Assembly (NCBI GenBank): GCA_028279655.1
Contig: JANQNH010000015.1
Span: 1 to 47,247, forward strand
Direction of reading: 5' to 3'
From: Candidatus Nanoarchaeia archaeon
Lineage (GTDB): Archaea; Nanobdellota; Nanobdellia; Woesearchaeales; JACPBV01
DNA length: 47,247 nt
Positions within the stretch are counted from its first letter, which is position 1. The number at the start of each line of letters is the position of its first letter. The position numbers were made by a program, and so were the translations under genes. Below are positions 6,470 through 15,229 of the stretch, piece after piece. The notes beneath the pieces are model-generated. The model was not told the DNA's origin, searched no databases, and saw only the letters and a program-made list of their open reading frames with translations.

Positions 6470-6924
6470 TGTTTGGTAGTTATATTGACCCCAAGAAAAT
6501 AAAAATAGGTCCAGCAGGCATGAGTATGGACTTGAATCCTACCGTACTTGTAGATGACCCAGACATTAATATTGCTACTGTCAGTAATCCACATTCAGTT
6601 ATTTATAGTTACACTGGTTCAGGAAAAATATATGGATTCAGTTTTGAATATAGCAATAGAAACTGTATGGCTAGATTAGTTATTGATGGGACAGAAATAT
6701 TTGATATAGATTGCGGTATTTTAGGCAACATGTTAACTTCTAGTACTGCCTCTGAAATTGTTGCAGGATGGACCACGTTTGACCGTAATAATGATTTATT
6801 TCATTTTTGCACAACTAATCCATTCATTTTTAATACATCATTTTCTATAGAAGCTAGAGCTAATAATAATAACACAGGTCGGTATGTAGGTAGATATAAA
6901 GTAGAATATACACAGGAAAGTTAA
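6469..6924 (+). CDS. Beta-rich virion protein, module X alone, 151 aa
   Basis: The core VIYSYTGSGKIYGFSFEYSN, then ARLVIDGTEIFDID, and the end YKVEYTQES correspond to YQYSGAGVFYGGSFDF, KLVVDGNQVFALTL and IIYLTKES in the next gene. This is a shared jelly-roll-like module. The N-terminal 35 residues are unique. The start overlaps the previous stop by one base. It is likely a minor capsid, tail or receptor-contact protein and belongs to a cassette of four overlapping virion genes. Confidence 0.6.
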   Translation: MFGSYIDPKKIKIGPAGMSMDLNPTVLVDDPDINIATVSNPHSVIYSYTGSGKIYGFSFEYSNRNCMARLVIDGTEIFDIDCGILGNMLTSSTASEIVAGWTTFDRNNDLFHFCTTNPFIFNTSFSIEARANNNNTGRYVGRYKVEYTQES

Positions 6925-7625
6925 TGTTAATAGATTGGACATCATTTAAATCATTTATAACTAATAACCAAGCCTCTATCCAGGAGTCTCCAGAGTCTGA
7001 TGATTTACACTTGCTCTTATCGGCACATGATAACACTTTAGTATATACTTGTAAATTACGTCTTAATTCTGAGAACCATACTGATTATATAAATAATTAT
7101 CAAGCTAATGCGAATCAGCCATTAGATAAATTTAAATTCGAGAATGATAAATTAAAAGTAGTAACAGCAGCAGATGTTATTATTGAGGATGATAAGCTTC
7201 CAGTAAATATATATGGATGTCCTAATGTGGACGCTACTTTTAAGATTCTATATAGCGATACTGATATTACGATTCCAAGCGGATATACTAACCTATATCA
7301 ATATAGCGGAGCTGGAGTATTCTATGGAGGGTCTTTTGATTTTAATTCTGATTATGTTAGAGTTAAGTTAGTTGTAGATGGAAATCAAGTATTTGCACTA
7401 ACGCTAGACGAAGTAGAAGCTATCCAGTCTTTTAGCAGAGGAGGATGTAATGATTATGGAAGGCAAAATATTAACTTTGTAAGTAAGACTAGTGGAAATA
7501 AGTTTAATATTTATTTCCCGCACCCAATAAAGTATAATGCAAGTATATTAATACAGGCACAGAGAACTAGAGGTAGTAATAAAAAACAGACCCAACAGAT
7601 AATATATTTAACAAAAGAGAGTTAA
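6924..7625 (+). CDS. Two-module virion protein (N-module + module X), 233 aa
   Basis: The N-terminal 65 residues (MLIDWTSFKSFITNNQ, YTCKLRLNSENHTDYINNY, QANANQ) match the start of the next gene. The C-terminal half matches the product of 6469-6924. This gene is therefore a fusion of modules that each neighbour carries singly. It has no signal peptide or catalytic motif. It overlaps the upstream gene by one base (TAATG). Fibre, hub or decoration function is inferred only from composition and location. Confidence 0.6.
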   Translation: MLIDWTSFKSFITNNQASIQESPESDDLHLLLSAHDNTLVYTCKLRLNSENHTDYINNYQANANQPLDKFKFENDKLKVVTAADVIIEDDKLPVNIYGCPNVDATFKILYSDTDITIPSGYTNLYQYSGAGVFYGGSFDFNSDYVRVKLVVDGNQVFALTLDEVEAIQSFSRGGCNDYGRQNINFVSKTSGNKFNIYFPHPIKYNASILIQAQRTRGSNKKQTQQIIYLTKES

Positions 7626-7626
7626 C

Positions 7627-8268
7627 GTGAGAGTATCTTGGGAAGAGTTTAAAACTTTTATAGCAAAAGTATCTGTAACATACCATGAGAAGTTATTAGA
7701 TGATAATAATCTTTTATTACAAGCTGTTGACGGTAATTCTAAGTTAGAACGTACTTGTAAGTTACGTGATGACACAGATGAGATGACTGAATATAATACT
7801 AGTTATAAGGCTAATGCAAATAAAGCAATTGGGGCTACAGAGGTTAGTGGTATCCAAGAACCAAAAGCATATCGTGCGCGACTAAAAGGTATTATAAGTG
7901 GGACTGCAATAAAAAATACAGTTACAAATTTAGATTATCAAATGGAACAGTTAGCCTGGTTGGGAAGTAATAAAGTAGGATATTTTGACGGTGTAGATTT
8001 TTATGCACAAGATGGAATTGTTGGAGATGCGGTAAGCTTTCAAGTGGTAGATAAAGACGGCCTTGTCTACCCGGCAGGCACTGTACTAGAAGAGTTCGCT
8101 TCTAATTGGAATATTGTTCCAGGAATAAAAGATACTATTAGGTTATTTAAATCTAAAATTTATCCAGGCTTTTATATTCGAGTAGTATATACTTCTGTAG
8201 GAACAGTTAATGATGTTAAATTCGTATGTAATCTGTTTCGATTTATAAAAACAGACGAGGATGCATAA
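7627..8268 (+). CDS. Virion protein, N-module plus distinct C-terminal domain, 213 aa
   Basis: GTG start at 7627. Residues 1-65 (MRVSWEEFKTFIAKVSV, RTCKLRDDTDEMTEYNTSY, KANANKA) repeat the N-module of the preceding protein. The rest (QMEQLAWLGSNKVGYFDGVD, VVDKDGLVYPAGTVLEEF, FYIRVVYTSVGTVNDVKFVC) is unrelated to module X and probably another beta domain. The N-module is probably the part that docks to a common virion partner, with the C-terminal domain exchanged. Confidence 0.6.
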   Translation: MRVSWEEFKTFIAKVSVTYHEKLLDDNNLLLQAVDGNSKLERTCKLRDDTDEMTEYNTSYKANANKAIGATEVSGIQEPKAYRARLKGIISGTAIKNTVTNLDYQMEQLAWLGSNKVGYFDGVDFYAQDGIVGDAVSFQVVDKDGLVYPAGTVLEEFASNWNIVPGIKDTIRLFKSKIYPGFYIRVVYTSVGTVNDVKFVCNLFRFIKTDEDA

Positions 8269-8270
8269 TT

Positions 8271-8717
8271 TTGGAAATCTTATTTACAACAACTGATTTT
8301 ATTAGTAGTGAGTTAATTAGAGAAGTAACAGGAGAGCCAGTATCCCATTGCGCAATAAAATATAATGACTTTGTTATTCATTCTAATTTCAAAGGAGTGG
8401 TAATAGAGCCTTATTCTTATTTTTTAGAAAAGAACGAAATTAAATATAAAATAGATATACCTGATAATTTATCTAGATTAAAACATATAACAGACCTTTA
8501 TTACGGTAAATTATATGATTTTGGAGCCTTATTTTATCTAGGCTTTCGTTTGATATTGCCAGATTTATTTCCTAAAAAGAATCTATGGCAAGCTACTGGA
8601 ATGTTTTTATGTACAGAATTTATCACAGAATTTATTGATGAGAAAGAAGATAGCTTAATTACTCCTTATAAATTATACCTTCGCCTTAAAGAGGAAAACG
8701 AAAATGGCAGCAATTAG
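8271..8717 (+). CDS. Permuted NlpC/P60 (YiiX-like) cysteine hydrolase candidate, 148 aa
   Basis: The start is a TTG with GAGG about ten bases upstream. Residues 21-29 read GEPVSHCAI (H26), followed by GVVIEPYSYF, and near the end MFLCTEFITEF supplies a conserved-looking Cys at 114. His near the N-terminus and Cys near the C-terminus is the order seen in circularly permuted papain-like NlpC/P60 proteins. Peptidoglycan or lipid amide cleavage is possible. It could serve lysis or wall penetration during ejection, and its position among virion genes favours the latter. It is the best candidate in this genome for a wall hydrolase. Confidence 0.5.
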   Translation: MEILFTTTDFISSELIREVTGEPVSHCAIKYNDFVIHSNFKGVVIEPYSYFLEKNEIKYKIDIPDNLSRLKHITDLYYGKLYDFGALFYLGFRLILPDLFPKKNLWQATGMFLCTEFITEFIDEKEDSLITPYKLYLRLKEENENGSN

Positions 8718-9087
8718 TAATCAAATCCTTCGTAAGTTAGCTCCTTCTGTAGGGGCATCTGAAACAGACCTACCTATTGCAGAATTCTCTTGTGACTTCG
8801 AGTCTGCTTTAAATTTTAGAGCAGATGTAGTATGTTCAAGCGTTACAGCGTTTACTGGTATTACAGTAAAACTGCAGCACCGAGCAGTAGAAGGAGCATA
8901 TGCAAACTTATCGTCCGCAAACGGGTCAGTAGCAGTAACGGGAAATGGTACGTTTAGTATCGTACTACATGTACAGCGGGCAGCAGACCAAGCTGACCTT
9001 CCTCTCCGTAAACAGTGTAGATTAGTTGTGACTACTGGAGCAGGGGATGCTGTAACTTTTGATAATATCATTATCCAACAAAGATAA
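8704..9087 (+). CDS. Small beta-rich virion protein, 127 aa
   Basis: It overlaps the upstream gene by 14 nt. The sequence starts MAAISNQILRKLAPSVGASE and contains FTGITVKLQHRAVEGAYANL, SVAVTGNGTFSIVLHVQR and VTTGAGDAVTFDNIIIQ, a regular beta pattern of about eight strands. Such proteins upstream of terminase in phages are often capsid decoration or head-completion proteins. No family is recognised with confidence. Confidence 0.6.
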   Translation: MAAISNQILRKLAPSVGASETDLPIAEFSCDFESALNFRADVVCSSVTAFTGITVKLQHRAVEGAYANLSSANGSVAVTGNGTFSIVLHVQRAADQADLPLRKQCRLVVTTGAGDAVTFDNIIIQQR

Positions 9088-9092
9088 ATTAT

Positions 9093-11435
9093 ATGGATAA
9101 ATTACACGGACAGAAACAAATAGCAGCAGCTATAAAAGCATTAGAGCGTCAGCAATTAATGATGGCGTTTGATGCATTCCGTCCGGAAAGTAGACCAAAT
9201 AAAAAACAAGAAGAAGTATTAAGAGATTTAGGAAAAATCCAATATAGATACGTAGTAGCAGGTAACCAATGCTTACCTGAAGGAACTTTAATTCCTACAC
9301 CAACTGGACTTGTTGAAGTGCAAGATATTAGGCCTGGAGATGAGGTATACGACCAAGATGGTAAGATTATTAAAGTAGAAGCAAACTTTGATAACGGAGA
9401 GGCAGAGGTAGTAGAGCTTACTAACAGAGGGATAGTATGGGGAGAATCTACCTTAAATCATACATGGCTTACCTGTACTAGTTCTGACCGAATCTATACT
9501 GAACGAGAAATTACAGCCGAAGAATTTAAAAGAGATACGCAAGTTATTCGAACAGAGATAGCTCCTCCACTGGGAAGTGTTAATGAAGAACATGCATATA
9601 TTATTGGGGCACTACTAGGAGATGGCTGCGGTACTGTACCTGGATTAGATATTATAAAAACTTGGAATAGAGAAAGTTTATTAAAATATCTCGCAGGACT
9701 AATTGATACTGATGGTTCTGTTTTTGTGGACAGCTGGGATAATTTAAATGTTAAAATAGGTATGCAAGCTCTTCCGGTAATAGAGTCAGTTAAATATGCA
9801 ATGCTAGCTTTATGGCAGACTCCTGTATCTATTACTGTTGAAAAAAGAAAGAAATATGTAAATGGGCCGATATACAATATTGGAATTAGTTCTAATGCTT
9901 TTAGTAAGAGAATATTAAAAGAGCTATCTTGTTATCTTCAAGTAGAAAGAAAACAGTATAAATCTAGTTATGATAATCTAGAGAGTAAGAGGTCTCACTC
10001 CGGACGAGTAGGATTAAAGTTAGGTAAAACTAGGAAAGCTAGGGTATTTGATATTAGAGTGGCTTCAAAGAGAAGTTTATATTTAACTGCCACTGGATTA
10101 GTTACACATAACTCCGGCAAGTCTCAATTAGCCAGTCGCGAAGTAGCCTGGATATTAAATGATACACATCCCTATTGGGAGCGGCCAAGAGAGTGGAGAG
10201 ACGAACCTTTACTTATTTTAGTAGCAGGTCAAGACTTAACAATGATAGCTACTGAACTGTGGCATAAGAAACTAGCTCCATTCTTAGACCAGTCGGAATG
10301 GAGACCAGAGAAGCAAGGTAACACTCTTAAGAAAGTTATAAATAAAAGAACTGGTGACCAGATTGTTTTTTTATCACATAGTGATGGTAGCGAAAAGAAT
10401 CGTAAGCATATGCAGGGCTATACCGCTCACTATGTATGGTTGGATGAGATGCCTACTAATACAAGTATTCTAGAGGAACTACAGTTACGTGTTCAATCTA
10501 AGAAAGGGTATCTCCTTGCTACGTTTACTCCTAAGTTTAGAAATGATAAGATACGTAAAATAGTAGATGGAAGTAAAGAGCCATATGCTAAAAAGTATAA
10601 GATGTCAAAATTTGACAACCCTATATTCGCCCATGCATTCGAAGCAGAGATGGCCAGGTTAGCAGGCTTTAGCGAACAAGAACGTAATACTATCTTGTAC
10701 GGGGAATGGTCTACTGGCGATAACGCTGTTTATACATTTGATTACGATAAGATGACTGTAGATAAATTACCGGACCATTATAATGCGGGATGGCGGCATG
10801 TAGAGAGCGTTGACCCTGCCTTACGTTCTAAGTGCGGATATACCTTATGGGCCGAAGACCCTAATACAGGTACGTGGTATCTGGTAAATGATGAATATGT
10901 AAAAGGGGATGCCACTTTAGACCCTGAGACTTTATTTGCAATTATTCAAAAACGCTCTAGTGGATATAATATTTGTAGACGAATATCAGATAGCATGGCC
11001 TACTACACATCAATAGCTGCTAAGCATGGGATTAACTATATAATTCCATACAGTAAGAATAATAGAAAAGAAGAGCTAATAAAAGGATTACAACTAGCTT
11101 TATCTTTGGGTAAGGTAAAAATCGGTAGGTGGTGCGGTAGTTTTATTGATGAGATTCAGTCCTGCCATTTTCAAGAGAGTACTGATAAAATAATAAATTC
11201 TTCTAGTTATCACACCTTAGACTGTGCCCAGTATTTCTGTGATAATGTACCGAAGTATGACCCCGCTAAGGCTGCTCTTCCTTGGCAAGTTATGCTCCAG
11301 CAATCTCACCAGAAGAGATTAGCAATGGAGTCTGAAGCGCAAAAGTTAAACCAACAAATCTCCCAAGGAAGAGGCAAGCGCGTAGTTAAGCCAATTCAGG
11401 CGTGGGGAAGAAGAGGTAAGTTCCGTGTACGATAA
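9093..11435 (+). CDS. terL: Terminase large subunit (packaging ATPase/nuclease) containing an intein, 780-aa precursor
   Basis: The product drives DNA into the prohead and cuts it. The Walker A motif AGNQ-SGKS is split after Q59 by an intein (residues 60-340). Walker B is YVWLDEMP with D451 and E452, followed by the coupling segment LLATFTPKF. The C-terminal RNase H-like nuclease shows acidic residues in VESVDPALRS, RISDSMAYY and TLDCAQYFCDN. After splicing the enzyme would be 499 residues, a usual TerL length. Because the ATP-binding loop is interrupted, the unspliced form cannot be an active ATPase. The stop overlaps the GTG of the next gene. Confidence 0.93.
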   Translation: MDKLHGQKQIAAAIKALERQQLMMAFDAFRPESRPNKKQEEVLRDLGKIQYRYVVAGNQCLPEGTLIPTPTGLVEVQDIRPGDEVYDQDGKIIKVEANFDNGEAEVVELTNRGIVWGESTLNHTWLTCTSSDRIYTEREITAEEFKRDTQVIRTEIAPPLGSVNEEHAYIIGALLGDGCGTVPGLDIIKTWNRESLLKYLAGLIDTDGSVFVDSWDNLNVKIGMQALPVIESVKYAMLALWQTPVSITVEKRKKYVNGPIYNIGISSNAFSKRILKELSCYLQVERKQYKSSYDNLESKRSHSGRVGLKLGKTRKARVFDIRVASKRSLYLTATGLVTHNSGKSQLASREVAWILNDTHPYWERPREWRDEPLLILVAGQDLTMIATELWHKKLAPFLDQSEWRPEKQGNTLKKVINKRTGDQIVFLSHSDGSEKNRKHMQGYTAHYVWLDEMPTNTSILEELQLRVQSKKGYLLATFTPKFRNDKIRKIVDGSKEPYAKKYKMSKFDNPIFAHAFEAEMARLAGFSEQERNTILYGEWSTGDNAVYTFDYDKMTVDKLPDHYNAGWRHVESVDPALRSKCGYTLWAEDPNTGTWYLVNDEYVKGDATLDPETLFAIIQKRSSGYNICRRISDSMAYYTSIAAKHGINYIIPYSKNNRKEELIKGLQLALSLGKVKIGRWCGSFIDEIQSCHFQESTDKIINSSSYHTLDCAQYFCDNVPKYDPAKAALPWQVMLQQSHQKRLAMESEAQKLNQQISQGRGKRVVKPIQAWGRRGKFRVR
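9270..10112 (+). mobile_element. Intein in TerL Walker A, 281 aa, with a shrunken LAGLIDADG endonuclease
   Basis: The N-terminal splice residue is Cys60 (CLPEGTLIPTPTG, block A). Block B is STLNHTWLT with the TxxH pattern. The C-terminal block ends RVFDIRVASKRSLYL then GLVTHN, with penultimate His, terminal Asn340 and Ser341 as the +1 nucleophile. Endonuclease blocks AYIIGALLGDG (D177) and LAGLIDTDGS (D205/D207) are both present but only about 28 residues apart. In typical family members they are roughly 100 apart, so the region between them is probably deleted. The usual block F His is replaced by Arg in VASKRSL. Splicing residues are intact; homing activity is doubtful. Confidence 0.92.
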
Positions 11436-11607
11436 ACTTTATATCTTGCTTAGCCTACTTATTTGTTCTCAAGTTATTTTTATTCCAATACTAGGATTAT
11501 TATTTATTGGTATTCGTAAAGAACGAAAACACCAGCAAGCACTACTTATGGATTGTTTAAAAACATTACGAGTTATAGGTGTATCAAGGGGGAGACACTT
11601 ACGATGA
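11425..11607 (+). CDS. Small single-pass membrane protein, 60 aa
   Basis: A GTG start at 11425 lies inside the last codons of terL. Residues 5-29 (LYILLSLLICSQVIFIPILG then LLFIG) form one transmembrane helix, followed by a basic stretch RKERKHQQALL. The positive-inside rule suggests an N-out/C-in orientation. It could be a membrane factor for lysis or an accessory protein. There is no lipobox and no clear holin signature. It overlaps the next gene by 4 nt. Confidence 0.55.
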   Translation: MYDKLYILLSLLICSQVIFIPILGLLFIGIRKERKHQQALLMDCLKTLRVIGVSRGRHLR

Positions 11608-11915
11608 AGATTGATATTCAAGTAAAAGCAGAAATGCCTAAGCAATGTGACAAAGCATATAAATATAAAAGCTTATGCGAAAAAGTTGATGACTATATGT
11701 TAGTGTGTGAATCTGATGAAGACAGTGAGTATCATTGGAAATATTTAAAATACTTGCATAAGAAATTAAAGAATCTTCCAAAGTTACCAGAGCAGTATCA
11801 TGAATTAGTAGGCAAGCTTGAATCATTTTTAAGCAAGCATAGTTATTATGATTCTGGAGAAGACTTAGCAGATTTAGAAGGTAAAGATATGTTCAAATAT
11901 AGAGGGGAAGCGTAA
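11604..11915 (+). CDS. Small helical acidic/basic protein, 103 aa
   Basis: I choose the ATG at 11604, nine bases after GGGGGAG. A longer frame from 11553 would run through the membrane gene and has no site. The product begins MKIDIQVKAEMPKQCDKAYK, has a helical pair (YHWKYLKYLHKKLKNLPKLP; YHELVGKLESFLSK) and an acidic tail. It overlaps the portal start (TAATG), so it is probably co-translated with portal. No family is recognised. Confidence 0.6.
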   Translation: MKIDIQVKAEMPKQCDKAYKYKSLCEKVDDYMLVCESDEDSEYHWKYLKYLHKKLKNLPKLPEQYHELVGKLESFLSKHSYYDSGEDLADLEGKDMFKYRGEA

Positions 11916-13903
11916 TGTCCAGATTAGTAATTTGGGACTCAGAACAAGCAAAAGCAAATTTATACACACGCTTAAAAGATGCTAAAGAAGACCGTAGGAT
12001 GTTAGAGTTACGGTGGAATGATAATGAGAGAATTATCTTTAATACCTCAGGAGAAACCCAGTCTGCTAATGCTAGTTTTTCTTTAGAAGATACATACACT
12101 GGAATATCAGGAGTAGACCAGTCAGATAATAGCGTAGGTATTAATTATGCCTTTAAAAACTTTCGGTTTATCCACGCGCAGTTATCTGCTAACCCTCCTA
12201 CTGTACTTCCTCGTCCTACTTCAAATGACCCTGAAGATAGAAGAAGGGCAGACGCTGCTGATAGGTTAATTAGATTTGCTCTTCGGGAATTCCGTATGCA
12301 AGAGATTGTAGATAAAACATCATTAAATACCTTATTATATGGGACGGGCTTTACTAAGTCCTTCTGGGATGTGACAAAAGGAGACCCTCTTGAGATGGAT
12401 GAAGAAGGTAACTTTGTCATGGAAGGAGAGTTTAATATTAAAGTCCCTAATGTTTGGGACCTTTATATTGACCCAGATGCTAGTCGTTGGGAAGATGTTA
12501 ATTATATTTTTGAGAGAATTATCGTACCTTGGGAAGAGGCGAAGTATAGATTTCCAGATAAGATTGAAGTACTTAAGAGATATCGAAAGCAGAGGCTAGA
12601 AGGAGAGCGAGACCACACTCAACCCTCTCAATCCCTGATAAAAAATTTAAAATATGATGTTGTAGAATTATACGAGTATTGGGAACGCGGCACCCCGATG
12701 AATGGGTTCCTAGGCCGACATTGTATTTGTAGCGCAGATGGAGATTTAATTACGGACCTTATGGAGAATCCTGAACAATATCAGGCACCTTCAAAATCAA
12801 AAGAGGACAAAAGAAAGAGACTACCAGTAGCAGTACTTCCTTATCAAATTTTTACAGATATTGATGTTCCTGGAACTGTTTGGGGAAAGTCATTTGTTGA
12901 ATATACTACAGCACTGCAAGATAACTTAAACCGTATTGATAATGTTACATTAGAAAATATGCAAGCACATGGAGTGGCTAGACTGATATTACCAGAAGGG
13001 GCTGAGATTGCTGATGGTTCTATTACTAACTCTCCTTGGGACATTGTTAAAATTACTGGCTCACAACCATTTCACTTTGCTCAACCTATGCAACTTCCCC
13101 AAGTTATCCCAGACCTTATGGGTAGGTATAAATTAGGTATGGATGATATGGCAGGAGTTAACGAGGCGATGTTCGGCCAGCAATCTAGGGAAACATCAGG
13201 CTTTAGCATGCAATATGCTACAAATCAGGGTAACATGATACGTCGTAGGCTCTTTAATAAGTATGTACTGTTTGTTGAGGATATCTATAATAGCTATCTT
13301 AGGATTGTACAGAAGCACTGGCAAATACCCAGAACTATTAAAGTTTTAGGAAAAGAAAAGGCATTTGAGAGTACAGATATAAAAGGGGCAGATATTGATG
13401 GGGGTTACGATTTAATTGTGGAATACGGAGCAAGCTTATCTCTAGACCCCACTACCAGGAGAGAAGAGATTATTACTTTAATGCCCTTATTTGAAAAGGC
13501 AGGAGTCGAATCTAGACAGATTCTTCAAATGCTTAAACTTAATGAACTATCAGGTATGTATGATACCTTAGAACTAGCAAAAGATAGGCAGCGAGAAATA
13601 TTCGAAGAAATGATAGCTAAGGGTATTTATATAGAGCCGGAAGAATTGCAAGACCATAAGAATATGCTCAAGTATGCTTATTATTATTTAATGACTACAG
13701 AGTTTAAATATCTAACTGAAGATGAAAAAGTCCTTATAAGAAAGCATGTTAGAGAAAGAGAGATGGTAAGTGCGCAGGGGGCAGGAGCTGCTGCTCTCGG
13801 AGGCATGGCTCCAGGTCCCGCTCCGGCAGGTCCCGGAGGCACCCCTCCACCCTTAGCTGGCGGGGCTGTACCTCCTCCTGCTGGCCTTATCGGCTTAGAA
13901 TAA
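11915..13903 (+). CDS. Portal protein, 662 aa
   Basis: This forms the dodecameric ring at the head vertex through which DNA enters and leaves. The N-terminus (LYTRLKDAKEDRRMLELRWN) and segments NYAFKNFRFIHAQLSANPPT, DRLIRFALREFRMQEIVDKT, NVWDLYIDPDASRWEDVNYI, and GTVWGKSFVEYTTALQDNLN with RIDNVTLENMQA are typical of podoviral portals of the P22/T7-like size. The position directly between terL and the scaffold supports it. A flexible Pro/Gly/Ala tail (GMAPGPAPAGPGG) closes the protein, as in many portals. Confidence 0.85.
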   Translation: MSRLVIWDSEQAKANLYTRLKDAKEDRRMLELRWNDNERIIFNTSGETQSANASFSLEDTYTGISGVDQSDNSVGINYAFKNFRFIHAQLSANPPTVLPRPTSNDPEDRRRADAADRLIRFALREFRMQEIVDKTSLNTLLYGTGFTKSFWDVTKGDPLEMDEEGNFVMEGEFNIKVPNVWDLYIDPDASRWEDVNYIFERIIVPWEEAKYRFPDKIEVLKRYRKQRLEGERDHTQPSQSLIKNLKYDVVELYEYWERGTPMNGFLGRHCICSADGDLITDLMENPEQYQAPSKSKEDKRKRLPVAVLPYQIFTDIDVPGTVWGKSFVEYTTALQDNLNRIDNVTLENMQAHGVARLILPEGAEIADGSITNSPWDIVKITGSQPFHFAQPMQLPQVIPDLMGRYKLGMDDMAGVNEAMFGQQSRETSGFSMQYATNQGNMIRRRLFNKYVLFVEDIYNSYLRIVQKHWQIPRTIKVLGKEKAFESTDIKGADIDGGYDLIVEYGASLSLDPTTRREEIITLMPLFEKAGVESRQILQMLKLNELSGMYDTLELAKDRQREIFEEMIAKGIYIEPEELQDHKNMLKYAYYYLMTTEFKYLTEDEKVLIRKHVREREMVSAQGAGAAALGGMAPGPAPAGPGGTPPPLAGGAVPPPAGLIGLE

Positions 13904-13922
13904 AAAAACTTTAATTTAGGGG

Positions 13923-13951
13923 TTGACAAACCTCTTCCTTTATGTTATAAT
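13923..13951 (+). promoter_or_regulatory. Promoter of the scaffold-capsid unit
   Basis: TTGACA at 13923-13928, 17-nt spacer, TATAAT at 13946-13951 preceded by TGT. It gives an approximately 85-nt leader before the scaffold gene and allows high capsid expression independent of the upstream operon. Confidence 0.9.
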
Positions 13952-14008
13952 AAAATATCGGACATAATTAATTAATACACTTATCCCCATCTATCTATCA
14001 GGTTAGAA

Positions 14009-14024
14009 TAGACGGGACAGTCTA
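14009..14024 (+). promoter_or_regulatory. Small inverted repeat in the scaffold leader
   Basis: TAGAC at 14009-14013 and GTCTA at 14020-14024 flank GGGACA. A closely similar element (AGACGGGGAACAGTCTAA, 38434-38451) lies in the leader of the leftward unit at 38384. It could be an operator or an mRNA-stability hairpin. Confidence 0.4.
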
Positions 14025-14043
14025 AGTTAGGAAACATACTAAT

Positions 14044-15207
14044 ATGTCTACAGAAAATAAGCAAGACCCTCAACAGTTATTTAATTCTTTATGGGAGGGT
14101 CGCGATGATAAGAATTCTCCTGAACCAGAAAGTTCGGAAATCGAACAAAGCGAAATCGAGCCAAGTGAAAACGATTCCACTATCTCCCCAATGGAAGCGT
14201 TTGAGCAGCTAGAGGACACTCCTGTTTCAGAGGATAATAAGTTAGCAGCAGACGAAAACTCGGAAGAAGAATCTAAAACTAGTTTACCATCTTCGGCCAC
14301 AGAAACTCCAGACTCCGAAAAGGATATCGAAGAGTTTTTTGTTAAAGGCCCAAACGGACGTAAGCAGAAAGTAAAGATTGATTATTCTGACCGTAAGGCT
14401 ATTAAAAAAGCCCACCAGTTAGCTGCAGGGATGAGAAAGTTTCAGGTCGAACGAGATGCTAAAAATAAGCTTATTAAACCTTTAGAAGATGCATTTAATC
14501 AACAAATAACTGAAGAAGTTATTACTGAGATTGTTTCTCTTAAGAAAGACTTTGATAGGCTTGAATCAGTATTCTCAGAGAAAGGCGCGAAAGGACTAGT
14601 TACCCTTTTAGGAGGCGGAGACGAAGCTTGGCAGAAAGCGGTAGAAGAAGAGTTAGAGCACCGTGAGTATGTTAATAATTTAACTGCAGAGGAAAAATAC
14701 CAGCTAGAGATGAAGAAGGTAAGAGAAGAAGCGGATACTAAATTAGCTGCAGAAAAAAAACAAAGAGAGCAGTTCCAACAGCAAGTCGAAAGCGAAAGAG
14801 AACATGCTGAGCTTCGTGCCTTAGAAAGTAAACTACATCCCGCGTTTGAGCGATATCGCTTCGCCGGTAAACTTGGCGATACTGAAACCGAGAACCTCTA
14901 TGATGAGGCTATTTGGGAGAAGGTTAAAAAGCGACTCGCAGAGTACGATGATAACATCGAACTAAATCAAGCAGTTATTGATAAACATTTCCGTGAGGTA
15001 TCTAATAAGTTTCGTAAACATATTAAGACCCAAGCCGAGAAAAAGTTTAAAAAGACTGTGGAAAACAAGAAAGCTGAAACTGCCCAACGAGCACAAGTAG
15101 CTGCTAAGAAAGGGTTAAGTGGTAGTACACAGCAACGCAAGATTCTAGAAAGCCTAAAACAAGGCAATCTAGGAGATGCATTAGGGCTGTGGAATCAGTC
15201 TAAATAA
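14044..15207 (+). CDS. Scaffolding protein, 387 aa
   Basis: It lies between portal and capsid, the standard location. The N-terminal 110 residues are acidic and low-complexity (SSEIEQSEIEPSEND), followed by long charged helices with heptad-like Glu/Lys/Gln (KVREEADTKLAAEKKQREQF) and a basic C-terminus (KFKKTVENKKAETAQRAQ), where scaffolds usually contact the coat. No protease motif is visible. AGGA lies 11 bases before the ATG. Confidence 0.8.
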   Translation: MSTENKQDPQQLFNSLWEGRDDKNSPEPESSEIEQSEIEPSENDSTISPMEAFEQLEDTPVSEDNKLAADENSEEESKTSLPSSATETPDSEKDIEEFFVKGPNGRKQKVKIDYSDRKAIKKAHQLAAGMRKFQVERDAKNKLIKPLEDAFNQQITEEVITEIVSLKKDFDRLESVFSEKGAKGLVTLLGGGDEAWQKAVEEELEHREYVNNLTAEEKYQLEMKKVREEADTKLAAEKKQREQFQQQVESEREHAELRALESKLHPAFERYRFAGKLGDTETENLYDEAIWEKVKKRLAEYDDNIELNQAVIDKHFREVSNKFRKHIKTQAEKKFKKTVENKKAETAQRAQVAAKKGLSGSTQQRKILESLKQGNLGDALGLWNQSK

Positions 15208-15229
15208 TTTTTATTAAGGATATAAGAAA

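Noticed and set aside
11553-11603. Upstream start for the 103-aa gene
   Set aside because: It runs inside the membrane-protein gene with no ribosome-binding site; GGGGGAG precedes the ATG at 11604.
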